A stretch of DNA of 43,023 nucleotides from CAYWNA01 sp964459305. GTDB lineage: Bacteria; Planctomycetota; Planctomycetia; Pirellulales; Pirellulaceae. Shown piece after piece: positions 8,801 to 16,287 of the stretch (its first letter is position 1; each line of letters begins with the position of its first letter). The position numbers were made by a program, and so were the translations under genes. Under the pieces are notes generated by a model, which worked only from the letters and a program-made list of their open reading frames with translations, did not search any database and was not told the DNA's origin. The stretch spans positions 1 through 43,023 of the forward strand of contig CAYWNA010000096.1 in assembly GCA_964459305.1 (NCBI GenBank), written 5' to 3'.

Positions 8801-9507
8801 CCAACTCGCGAGCAGTCGCTGTCGTGTATTTGGCCTTGGCCCATTTGCTTACGGACGAACTCCGCGAGACCGGCGTTTCGATCTTGCGATACCGTGATGC
8901 ATTCGAACATCCGGCACGACCGCGTTATCGTAACGCAGCTGCCTTCTTGAATTCATATGCACGTTATCAGTTGCTCACGCGAGGGGACAAGCGATGGGAA
9001 GAGGCGTTGTTCTTGGTCAGGTCGCTGATGGCCCTGGGGCAGGACTATCAATGGCTCGGTGCGCCGGGCGCTCTGGTCGTAGGCCGGGCTTACCGAGACC
9101 TCGGCTTGACCGACAAGATGGCGAATGTCTACAGGAAAGCCCTGGAGGGTACCCCCAGCTCGCCTTTGTCACGGGAAATCCGTTACGTGTTGGCCGACTA
9201 TTCGTACTCGTCCGGTGATCGGAGTGAGGCGATCAAAAGGCTGGCTTCGCTCGCTGGGACCGGAAGCGGAAGATGGGCGAGCCTGGCGCGTTTGAGATTG
9301 GCTGAGAACGCACTGGAGGAGGAACGCCCACAAGATTGCGTGACCGAATGCCTCAAATTACTTAGACAACCGAGTTCTGACATATCGAACGACGTGCTAA
9401 GATTAATGGGCCGCGCCCACGAACAAGCGGGGGACTACGAACAGGCCGTGTTGTGCTATGATGGTAAGACAGATATGTTACTAGCGAGGCCTCAAAGGCA
9501 GCAATGA
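5860..9507 (+). CDS. Large membrane-anchored TPR / heptad coiled-coil / STN-like protein in the flagellar operon
   Basis: A 1215-residue protein of unknown function. A short cytoplasmic N-terminus precedes one membrane segment (about 43-62). Next come eight tandem TPR-like repeats (about 80-465) with the pattern GD.QLR.GDYQAALA.Y.LL, then SLQYRIALC.EGL. Residues 511-650 are exactly twenty consecutive heptads of the form A-x-x-A-E-x-E (for example ASRAEEE, ASLAEAE), an alanine coiled coil. Around 735-840 lies a segment ending TVMTENMPLAVLLAGL, LIWEIKDETLRISS that resembles an STN/secretin N-terminal module. More TPRs fill about 850-1215. The stop overlaps the fliK start (ATGA), so translation is probably coupled. 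It may be a periplasmic scaffold for the flagellum, but that is inference from position. Confidence 0.8.
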   Translation: MSDWGETDTDVQGRGVPGEPQPEDAARDENTSGGGPSRGLRRLFWPAVSAFLIGVIISITARLGTKKEVEVPPKDHVVLGDKNLRGGDYQSALSDYAEAMVTYNLLVDEAAEVPASLRRRIVICQEWLKADEQLRAGYYQAAQTTYHLLANRRKLVDGASEVPESLKHCVALCESGLKGDKHLGDGDYQAALADYEAAKDTYGSLWGKTTSLRWGKAAKIPVSLQYRIAICGLSPDRQDDEPLNADEYRDSLVNYHLLADAATVIRVSLPYRTAIGQEGLDRLADEQLREGDYQGCLATCRLLLDAATTDPVSLQNRIALCRKGIKGDEQSHSGDFQGALTTYHLLLDDMDEEPLALQYRIAVCREGLNRQCDEQLRAGEYTAALANAQAARDIYQAMVDDEAKVLPSFEYRIALCEIGVKGDQRLHEGDYQAALAAYPLLVDDEAKVPPSYQYRRALCLEGLGRWDESLGAYREIAAGSNLLAAAGAQVGQARVWTRMWTERRVTADAEASRAEEEASLAEAEVLLAEEAAPRVEARASRAEREASAADAIALPVEANASRAEEEASKAELEAPRDEAMASRARADALQADAGGLRAQVELHKAEAKQLRTEAEQWRVGAEAWRSKAKAWRTEAEVIRAQAKALLTQAKSLLCHLVLRPAQPELRNQRVMGDAQYLLGLVLALEGFESVRPEALDDTATARPPVDWLPENALDLILPIDNEPPAAPGTEGPTNGITVAGLGQEVAIDEGIRVTNTSFSHALATVSVQGEDAIALIDRLVGASGHGSPSWTEQARQRVAGRTATVMTENMPLAVLLAGLTERFGLIWEIKDETLRISSVTECEGGVAELADHRLRMAYNVLKYASLESPSHRWNSRAQIELGNLQVRDEKPIAALRHYRQAHDGSSSLLNIAASYDLALALRQHGDWEGARRSLLFVADGVPGHKLSPLAFCQIGRTHLEEGEPQKAIAPLRHAVSANIDPNSRAVAVVYLALAHLLTDELRETGVSILRYRDAFEHPARPRYRNAAAFLNSYARYQLLTRGDKRWEEALFLVRSLMALGQDYQWLGAPGALVVGRAYRDLGLTDKMANVYRKALEGTPSSPLSREIRYVLADYSYSSGDRSEAIKRLASLAGTGSGRWASLARLRLAENALEEERPQDCVTECLKLLRQPSSDISNDVLRLMGRAHEQAGDYEQAVLCYDGKTDMLLARPQRQQ

Positions 9508-10925
9508 GCTCGATCTCACTCCTACTGACGAACGTCAACGGCGCTGCCGTGCAGACTGATGCAACCCGCAGCACCGGCGCTGGACTCCGCGCTCTCGGCA
9601 TTGGCGATGGCAGCCCCAAGGCAGCCTTCCTATTCGAGTCAATCCTGCGGCAGCAGGCTGGTGGAGCGGAGCGAGAAGAACCTGCCCCACGAGTGGACTT
9701 GCGCGACGAACGGAGCGACGAGGTGGCGGGTCCGGCGGAGGATGCGGATCATAACGAGCTGACGACGATGCCGACAGACGATTCGCCCGCCGTTGTCAAC
9801 GACGCACCGGCGGCGGAACCGGACGAGCAGGCGCCGCCACCGGCTTCAGGCGTTTTGCACACTGCCGCTGCAAATCAAACGGTGGCTGTAGAGCAAGTTC
9901 CGCTGGTAACGCAGCAAGGTGAACTGGCAACACCGGCGGATTTGGCCATTTCGCACACTGCCGCTGCAAATCAAACGATGGCTGTGCAACAGGGTCCGCT
10001 GGGAACGCAGCAAGGTTTGGAGGCGTTGCACGCGGCCGCTGTCGATCACGCGGCGGAGGCTGGGCAGGCTGGCGGCGCCGACCCATCAGCGTTTCTATCG
10101 CGCGGAGGCAAGCTTGGGCTGAACGTTCAACAGATGATTGAACCGACCGGGCACTCGCTTCAAGATCCACCGCAGGTTGGACCAGATGGACCAATTGAGA
10201 TAGGTGATGTGGCTCCAGTCGCGGAGGACGTTGTAACGGCCTTATCAACACAGGACAAGAAACCGGTTCGGCTGCCAGTTGATGCCGAGTTGCCGGTTTT
10301 CGATACATTGTCACGTGGGGACGAAGCACAAACCGACTTTCGTGAACTTACGCTGTCGTTTCTGGGAAACAAACGACTGCATCAGACGCCATTGAGCCAC
10401 CACAACGGACCGGATATTTCGTCAACTTCGGGGCACGAGGCGGGTCACACCGCAGCGCACGCGATGACAAGCGCAACAACGTTTGCTTCCGCCGAGACCT
10501 CTCCGGCTCGTCCTATCGCACAGCAGTTGGCGACGCGGGTCGTTTCCTGGGCCGAGATCGCGAAGGATGAGGGGCGTACTGTCTTCCATCTGCGTCTTGA
10601 CCCTCCGCGGCTGGGATCGGTACGAGTCGAACTGTCGGCCACGGCCAAGATTGTCTCAGTGAAACTTATCGCTTCGAATCAGGCCGCGGGGAACGTCCTG
10701 CAGGCCCAATTGCACGAGCTTCGCCAGTCACTGACCGAAGCGGAGGTGTCGTTCGCCAATCTCGACGTATCATATGATGAGAGCGGCTCGCAAGGGCCCG
10801 CCCTGCAGCGCGAGTTGAATCCGTACTCGCCGTGGCACGGTGACACGGGGGGCGAGGGGGATGAACAGCCGGTGGCCTGGCAATGGCGGTCGCGCTCTGA
10901 AACACTAATCGACGTGCTCGCTTAA
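9504..10925 (+). CDS. fliK: Flagellar hook-length control protein FliK
   Basis: FliK is the secreted molecular ruler that ends hook growth and switches export specificity. The C-terminal domain (about 345-435) has the family hallmark FHLRLDPPRLGSVRVELS, followed by a helix (LQAQLHELRQSLTEAEV), typical of the Flg_hook domain. The first 300 residues are Ala/Gln/Pro-rich and poorly conserved, as expected for the ruler part. They include two copies of a 32-residue-period unit (HTAAANQT.AV.Q.PL.TQQG). At 473 residues the length is normal. It overlaps the upstream TPR gene by 4 bp and is followed by flgD 35 bp later. Confidence 0.85.
   Translation: MSSISLLLTNVNGAAVQTDATRSTGAGLRALGIGDGSPKAAFLFESILRQQAGGAEREEPAPRVDLRDERSDEVAGPAEDADHNELTTMPTDDSPAVVNDAPAAEPDEQAPPPASGVLHTAAANQTVAVEQVPLVTQQGELATPADLAISHTAAANQTMAVQQGPLGTQQGLEALHAAAVDHAAEAGQAGGADPSAFLSRGGKLGLNVQQMIEPTGHSLQDPPQVGPDGPIEIGDVAPVAEDVVTALSTQDKKPVRLPVDAELPVFDTLSRGDEAQTDFRELTLSFLGNKRLHQTPLSHHNGPDISSTSGHEAGHTAAHAMTSATTFASAETSPARPIAQQLATRVVSWAEIAKDEGRTVFHLRLDPPRLGSVRVELSATAKIVSVKLIASNQAAGNVLQAQLHELRQSLTEAEVSFANLDVSYDESGSQGPALQRELNPYSPWHGDTGGEGDEQPVAWQWRSRSETLIDVLA
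9857..10016 (+). repeat. 96-bp-period direct repeat inside fliK
   Basis: 9857-9920 and 9953-10016 are two 64-bp near-identical copies with a start-to-start period of 96 bp. Each encodes HTAAANQT-V/M-AV-E/Q-Q. A third, more degenerate copy may follow (LHAAAVDHAAEAGQ). The unit lies in the ruler region, where length changes would alter hook length. Confidence 0.7.
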
Positions 10926-10960
10926 CGGAGAACGGACGTTTTTTTAAGGGGCAGGAATCC

Positions 10961-11347
10961 ATGGAAGTAACCGGTGCTAACAACGATCTAGGACGTGATC
11001 AGTTTTTGCAGCTATTGGTCACACAGTTGCAGAACCAGGATCCATTGGATCCTATCAAGAACGAAGAGTTCCTTGCTCAGTTGGCACAGTTCTCCACGTT
11101 GGAGGGAATTGAGCAACTGAACGCCAGCTTCAGTGACCTTTTGGCACTGCAACAACTCACTGAGGGTGCCAATCTGATCGGCAAACTCATTACTTTCCAG
11201 GCCGATGACTCGTCGACGGTTGAGGAGGCTGTTGTCGAGCGGGTCACCGTTCAGGAGGGGAAACTGCAGTTGATTACAGCAGACGGTACGTTTGTTCATG
11301 TTTCAAACGTCCAAAGTGTGGCGGCTCCGGAAACCGGTGCAGCCTAA
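10961..11347 (+). CDS. flgD: Flagellar hook assembly (cap) protein FlgD
   Basis: FlgD forms the scaffold cap on which FlgE polymerises. The N-terminal family signature is plain: DQFLQLLVTQLQNQDPLDP, then NEEFLAQLAQFSTLEGIEQLN. The C-terminal part (EGANLIGKLITF, VQEGKLQLITADGTFV, VSNVQSV) fits the short SH3-like portion. At 128 residues it is a minimal FlgD, lacking the longer Ig-like cap domain of enterobacterial FlgD (about 230 residues). AAGGGGCAGGA precedes the ATG. It is followed 42 bp later by flgE. Confidence 0.92.
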   Translation: MEVTGANNDLGRDQFLQLLVTQLQNQDPLDPIKNEEFLAQLAQFSTLEGIEQLNASFSDLLALQQLTEGANLIGKLITFQADDSSTVEEAVVERVTVQEGKLQLITADGTFVHVSNVQSVAAPETGAA

Positions 11348-11389
11348 GACTCGCTTTCAACCGAGACCTCAGAATATAAGGAACTAGAA

Positions 11390-13066
11390 ATGGCGGTACG
11401 GTCCCTGTTGACGGGTGCCACGGGGCTTCGTGGCCACCAGACAATGCTAGACGTTGTCGCTAACAACCTGTCGAACGTGAACACCACAGCTTACAAGAGC
11501 CAGCGTTTGCGTTTCGCGGATCAAATGTACGACACGATTCGCTCCGCTTCAGGACCGAGTGGGACGCTGGGTGGCAGCAATCCCCAGCAGATCGGTTTGG
11601 GCGCGAGAGTTTCCGCCATTGACAAAGACTTTCAACAAGGAGTCCTGGAGCTGACGGGCAACGAGCTGGATCTTGCCATTCAAGATAGCGGCTTCTTTGT
11701 TGTCACCGACGGTGCGCAAACGCTCTACACCAGAGCTGGCGCCTTCGAAATCGACGAGGACGGATTCTTGGTCGACACCGGCACTGGCTTTCACGTCCAA
11801 CGTGTGGGCTCAGTCGGCGAAGGTAGCGCCGGAGAGCCGGCGATACAGACTTCGGGCGTCTCAAATATCAAGATTCCTTATGGCACCCTGATCCCTGGCG
11901 AGAGAACCTCGCTGGTCACACTGACCGGAAACCTCGATGCCCAAGCGATCGGCCCGCTGGCCGAAGTGCTGACAGGTAACCTTCAGTTAACGGACCTGAC
12001 GAGTGCGGCTGCCGATCAGAATACGCCACTCACCCAGCTATTCGGGGGCAATCTAACCGCTGGTGATACCATTACTATTGGCGGGTCACGCGTGGACGGT
12101 ACAGCAGTACCCCCAACTGCCTTCAATGTCGGTGCGAATAACGTGGGCGGCCTCATTGCCGCGATCAACTCAGCATACAACTCCGCAGACCCCGTCAACG
12201 GCGCGACGGCCGACATTCAAAACGGCTACATCATGCTGACGGCGAATTCTGCCCGTCCTGCTTCCTTGGTGCTGTCCCTTACCGATTCACAGCCGAACAA
12301 CTGGGGTGCGTTTTCCGTTACCACCACAGGAAAGGACGGGGATAGGACCAGCTCGGCGATCGAAATATTCGACTCGCAAGGTTCACCGCACGTGTTGACA
12401 CTCACGTGGGAGAAACGCGGCACCAACGTTTGGCGGCTGACCGTTAATACACCGGATGGCAGTTTCCCCATTAATCCTATTACTGGCGAACGCAACAATG
12501 TGGTGGATGAGATCCACTTCAACGCGGACGGCTCGCTTGGAAACGTTTTCGATCAGGATCCTGGAGTTACCATTGATTGGACTGCAAGCGGCGTCGGTAC
12601 TGGTCAAACGATTCTATTTGATCACGGCAATCCACAAGGCTACAACGGAACTACCCAATTCGGCGGCTTCACGTCTGCGACGGCCTCGGATCAAGACGGT
12701 TTCGCGGCAGGCAATCTCATCAACGTGGACGTAGAGAAGGATGGAACCATCACGGGCCTATTCAGTAACGGCCAGCGAGCGCCCGTTGCCCAGCTTTCAA
12801 TGGCGATATTTGCCAACCAGGCAGGTCTAAACCAAGAAGGGACGAACTACTTCGGCGTCAGCCCCAACTCAGGTATCCCGCTGATCGGAACGCCGGGCAC
12901 GGGCGGAAGAGGGGTGGTGATAAACGGCGTGCTCGAAGCATCAAACGTCGATGTCGGAATAGAATTCGTTCGACTAATCACAGCACAACGTGGATTCCAG
13001 GTGAACGCCCGGACCATTCGAGTTTCGGACGAAGTGTTGGAGGAAGCAGTCAATATCATCCGGTAG
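11390..13066 (+). CDS. flgE: Flagellar hook protein FlgE
   Basis: A 558-residue structural subunit of the flagellar hook. The N-terminal rod/hook signature is LRGHQTMLDVVANNLSNVNT, then AYKSQRLRFADQM. The central FlgE D2-like region is marked by SSAIEIFDSQGSPHVLTLTWEK. The C-terminal helix (GVLEASNVDVGIEFVRLIT, then QRGFQVNARTIRVSDEVLEE) packs against the N-terminal helix in the D0 core. Relative to E. coli FlgE (402 residues) there is an insertion at about 190-310, common in planctomycete hook proteins. It is the last recognisable flagellar gene of the plus-strand unit; two hairpins follow it. Confidence 0.93.
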   Translation: MAVRSLLTGATGLRGHQTMLDVVANNLSNVNTTAYKSQRLRFADQMYDTIRSASGPSGTLGGSNPQQIGLGARVSAIDKDFQQGVLELTGNELDLAIQDSGFFVVTDGAQTLYTRAGAFEIDEDGFLVDTGTGFHVQRVGSVGEGSAGEPAIQTSGVSNIKIPYGTLIPGERTSLVTLTGNLDAQAIGPLAEVLTGNLQLTDLTSAAADQNTPLTQLFGGNLTAGDTITIGGSRVDGTAVPPTAFNVGANNVGGLIAAINSAYNSADPVNGATADIQNGYIMLTANSARPASLVLSLTDSQPNNWGAFSVTTTGKDGDRTSSAIEIFDSQGSPHVLTLTWEKRGTNVWRLTVNTPDGSFPINPITGERNNVVDEIHFNADGSLGNVFDQDPGVTIDWTASGVGTGQTILFDHGNPQGYNGTTQFGGFTSATASDQDGFAAGNLINVDVEKDGTITGLFSNGQRAPVAQLSMAIFANQAGLNQEGTNYFGVSPNSGIPLIGTPGTGGRGVVINGVLEASNVDVGIEFVRLITAQRGFQVNARTIRVSDEVLEEAVNIIR

Positions 13067-13100
13067 TGCGAACTAACGCTGGTCCTGGCAAAAGCCGACC

Positions 13101-13172
13101 GCTCTTCATGGCTGAGCGAAGAGCAAGGCAACTCCCAACGGAATACCCGCAGCCGAAGTGGCCACGCTTCGG
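13101..13172 (+). terminator. Two hairpins downstream of flgE, possible terminator
   Basis: GCTCTTC (13101-13107) pairs with GAAGAGC (13118-13124), and CCGAAG (13153-13158) pairs with CTTCGG (13167-13172). Neither is followed by a T-run, so this would be a weak or Rho-dependent end for the fliK-flgD-flgE transcript. Confidence 0.35.
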
Positions 13173-13228
13173 GGCGAAATGGAAGAGGCCGGGTCCTCTT
13201 GAACTCGTCTACAATTCGCCGGTGCTCC

Positions 13229-14074
13229 ATGATTTCAGCGTCGCGAGCATATTTGGCCGTTGTGTCCTGGTTGGGTGTGTTCGTCGTCGTGGTTCGCGCG
13301 GTTCCTTACGACCAAAAGACCGGACGATGGTTGATTAACCCGGAAATGGTCGTTTCACGGAACGACGTGCTCTACGTGACTCCATCGGTCGAGCCTTGGG
13401 AGGCGATGCCGGTCGGGGGTGGCGATTTTTCGGCAATGGTTCGATCGGACGGCGGTGCACTGGACCTGCATTTGACGAAGTCGGACGCTTGGGGATTTCA
13501 AGCCCCGCCCGACGCTCCCCCGGGTACCCGTTTTTTCAACAATGTCAGCCCGGGACATGTTCGCGTGGAGTTCGGCGAACGAGCGCGGGCTGCCACATCC
13601 AAGCGCTTTCGACAGCGATTGGACCTCTATCGTGGCAGGATTGTCGTCCAGTTCAGGCGCGAGGCGGACGGCTCTCGATTGGAGATCTGGGGTCACCCGG
13701 CGCGGAAGATTTTGGTGGTTGAGATCACCGACCCGCGCGGCATCTTGGAACCGGCATCGGTCGAACTTGCCCAGTGGCGACCGACGATGCAGTTGGGCAC
13801 GTTGGACACGGCAATCTACGCAGCCGAGGTCCACACTCGATCGGCGCGGCCCCATCTTGCCAATACAGGAATGGAAGACTATTTCAGCACCGATGGCGAC
13901 CCTCTTCTCGGCCGCGGAACTGCCGTCGCGTTGGGATCCGGAAATGTCAGGCCGCAATCCTGCATGGCCGACAAGCAAAAAGCCACGATGGTCCTTTCCG
14001 ACCAGCGACCACAGCGATACTACCTCGTGATTGCTGCAGCAGTAACCGTTGACAGCAGTCCAATGTCTACCTAA
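13229..14074 (+). pseudogene. Truncated DUF5703-type glycoside-hydrolase-like protein
   Basis: A secreted protein with a signal peptide (MISASRAYLAVVSWLGVFVVVVRA) followed by the N-terminal beta domain typical of DUF5703 and related GH95-like proteins: EPWEAMPVGGGDFSAMVRSD, LDLHLTKSDAWG, VSPGHVRVEFG. Full-length relatives run to roughly 700-800 residues and carry an alpha/alpha-barrel catalytic domain. This one stops after about 281 residues at YYLVIAAAVTVD-SSPMST, and no continuation is present in any frame before the convergent gene at 14213. I read it as a 3'-deleted remnant. The start is the ATG at 13229; a TTG at 13199 is possible. Confidence 0.6.
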
Positions 14075-14212
14075 TGGAGCCGGCCGCCGGTCCCTTGGCG
14101 GGCAATGCGTCGACGCCAATCATAGACTCACCCAACCAGCGGCCCGGTATGCCCGGGCGGGACGATAAGTGAAGCGGTTTCGGCCACGAATGTCGAAGAC
14201 GCCCGGCGCCGA

Positions 14213-14788
14213 TCACTGCTCGGTTGTTGTGGATGCAGCGTCGATGAGCCGATTGATATAGACCGGTGGGCGCTCGGCAATTCTCGGCTTGGGCGCCTCC
14301 AGGCCGATGCTGCGAGCGATTTCGTAGGCGAAGTGCTTGCAGTTGCACGCAAATAGGTGATAGTCGGGTGAGGCGTCGTTCCACTCGGTCACGGCGGATC
14401 GGGAACGTATGAACGTCTGGCGGTCAACCTGACAGACCAGGCGATGGGTCAGCAACGTCGGTTTGACCGACGCATCATTGGTCGACTCGTCCACAACCTC
14501 GCCACGACTGCCGAAAAAGCGAACAACCCTCGGTTTCGTGTTGGGATAAAATCCCAGTCCTGAAGCGTCGAGGACTTCGCCATCGCCGGTATGTTTCGCC
14601 CAGACGACGAATGCATGCCCTGCGCCCCAAGGTTCCGACCTGCGGGCGCAAAGTACGACATAGTAACGGTGGTCATCATCACCGCTTCCAGACAAATCCA
14701 CGCTCTCGATGACCTCGGCCGGCGCAGGGACCGCCGTCATCAAAAGGATGAGTAGCGTACCGACCGATTGCGGACGAATTGCTAGCAA
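14213..14788 (-). CDS. Secreted protein of possible permuted papain-like (LRAT/PPPDE/NlpC-type) fold
   Basis: Function unrecognised. A signal peptide (SVGTLLILLMTAVPAPA) sits just after a TTG at 14788. The open frame extends to 14968, but the extra 60 residues look non-coding. The mature protein has GAGHAFVVWAKH near its start and YHLFACNCKHFAYEIARSIG near its end, followed by PPVYINRLI. A His in the first half and an NC-x-HF Cys in the second half is the order found in circularly permuted papain-fold families (LRAT, PPPDE). The HF..e.....iGl and inRL ending resembles PPPDE. This is inference from motif order alone. Confidence 0.55.
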   Translation of the reverse strand: MLAIRPQSVGTLLILLMTAVPAPAEVIESVDLSGSGDDDHRYYVVLCARRSEPWGAGHAFVVWAKHTGDGEVLDASGLGFYPNTKPRVVRFFGSRGEVVDESTNDASVKPTLLTHRLVCQVDRQTFIRSRSAVTEWNDASPDYHLFACNCKHFAYEIARSIGLEAPKPRIAERPPVYINRLIDAASTTTEQ

Positions 14789-15169
14789 AGCTGGCTCGCG
14801 GGTCTTGCGGATCTCGGCAGGCTTTCGTTGCACAGCGGGGCGAGTGCAACAAGGATCTCTATCTAACGTCGGCAAAATCCCAGTCAGTTCAGAGACTTTT
14901 TCTGAAAGACGAGCACCAATACTCGTGGGCTGTGGTGGGCGAAAGAATGTGATCGTATCGGCTACCAAACGGAGAAGTTATCGAGATCGGCTAGCCGTTG
15001 GAGGAGCCGGTGAACGGCGCATCGTTGATGCCGACCAAGTTGCCTGTGTCGGAACGCGAAAAAGTCCGCTGATACGGAAGTCCTTCGTCCGGCATGTCGG
15101 TGTCGCTGTGCACGTAACGCGAGCCTTGCGGGCTGCATCCCTGCTGCGTTTGGCTATTCTGAGCGCCCG

Positions 15170-16210
15170 CTAGACTTTCTTGTCGCCGAGCTCGTCCACC
15201 TGCCACACCACCTTCTGTTCCTTGTCCTTCTTGCGGATCTCGTCGACGACCCTTCTCCTCGCCAGTTGGACTCTCTCCGTCGTCGGGGGCCGGTTCACCA
15301 GGTACTGCGTTTCTTCATTTAGCTTGTCCTGATTCCGGCTGGACACGGCACTGAAGAGCTTCTCGGTGATATCTTTTGGGGCCCTGAACAGCGCAATGGC
15401 CAACTCCGGAAACGCAATATCGGCCAGAATGCTCTGAAGCGAACCCGTTTCGATGCCGACCAAGTCCTCGAAATTGAATAGCAGGTCGTCCACCTTGGCA
15501 GCCGCATCGACGTCCACGGATTGAAGTGCCTCCATCATCTCCTCACGGTGGCCCCGATCAACGGCGTGCAACAATTCGGCTAACGCCTTGAATATCTTCG
15601 AGCCGCTCACGGTCGACTGCTCCCTCTCGCGGCACGCACTAACAACCGCTTGGACGACCCGTAACACCAGATCGTGGTTGTCGGGAAGACCCTTGGACAT
15701 TTCCACAAATGTTTCACGGCGTGCATGAGGAGGCAATCGGCTAACCACGTCGGCCGCGGCCTCCGGGGTTACGTGGTGAAGCACGATGGCGATCGTTCGG
15801 GGGTGTTCGCTACGCACAGCGGAGACGAGTTGGTCCGCCGTCAACGAACGGATATCCTTCAACGGGTCGCCCGTGTCTTCGATGGCTTCGGCAGGTTCTT
15901 CTTCGACGGTTTCGCCGGGTCTCGCCTGATCCGTGCCGACGAAACCCACGGAGGCCGCGCGCGCGATCTCTTCTCTAAGCGCGCGTGCCCGCTTTTCTCT
16001 CAACGACCGCTGCAGGTCGCCAAACTCGAGGAGAACCTGCTCCTTCAATTCATCCAGATTGGGCAGGCTCGCGTAAGAGTCCATCCCTTCCCGAAGTAGA
16101 TTGGCATACACCGGGTTAAGAGCTCCCAGCACCTGGTCCGCATCCTCAGACGGTAGGCTGCACAGGACGATGGCCACTTTGTCGATTGTAGGAATTGGGG
16201 TCGCGACCAT
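15170..16210 (-). CDS. fliG: Flagellar motor switch protein FliG
   Basis: FliG is the C-ring component that binds FliF and carries the torque-generating domain facing MotA. The middle domain shows LTADQLVSAVRSEHPRTIAIVLHHV (EHPQTIA-type motif), then AADVVSRLPPHARRE. The C-terminal domain shows LLFNFEDLVGIETGSLQSIL, LAIALFRAPKDITEKLFSAVSSR and ERVQLARRRVVDEIRK. The sequence is divergent: LFNFEDL replaces the usual MFVFEDL, and several charged torque-helix positions differ from E. coli. At 346 residues it is near the family length. It follows fliF by 68 bp on the same strand. Confidence 0.88.
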   Translation of the reverse strand: MVATPIPTIDKVAIVLCSLPSEDADQVLGALNPVYANLLREGMDSYASLPNLDELKEQVLLEFGDLQRSLREKRARALREEIARAASVGFVGTDQARPGETVEEEPAEAIEDTGDPLKDIRSLTADQLVSAVRSEHPRTIAIVLHHVTPEAAADVVSRLPPHARRETFVEMSKGLPDNHDLVLRVVQAVVSACREREQSTVSGSKIFKALAELLHAVDRGHREEMMEALQSVDVDAAAKVDDLLFNFEDLVGIETGSLQSILADIAFPELAIALFRAPKDITEKLFSAVSSRNQDKLNEETQYLVNRPPTTERVQLARRRVVDEIRKKDKEQKVVWQVDELGDKKV

Positions 16211-16258
16211 ATCAGTTCACCGGGATTGACTCGCTCCGATCGGAAACGGAAACACCAT

Positions 16259-16287
16259 AAGTCTAAGATACACCAAGTCTAAGATAC
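16259..16287 (-). repeat. 16-bp tandem duplication between fliF and fliG
   Basis: AAGTCTAAGATAC occurs at 16259-16271 and 16275-16287 (period 16). The fliF stop codon (16279-16281) lies in the second copy, so the gene end was duplicated into the spacer. Confidence 0.6.

Noticed and set aside
14074..14172. Small ATG frame overlapping the end of the truncated DUF5703 gene
   Set aside because: Only 32 codons, in another frame than the hydrolase, with no relation to its missing part.
14991..15206. 71-residue frame on the minus strand overlapping the end of fliG
   Set aside because: It starts with a GTG inside fliG codons, has no ribosome binding site, and its polar sequence has no recognised domain. 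A short part after the fliG stop could be real, but I cannot support it.
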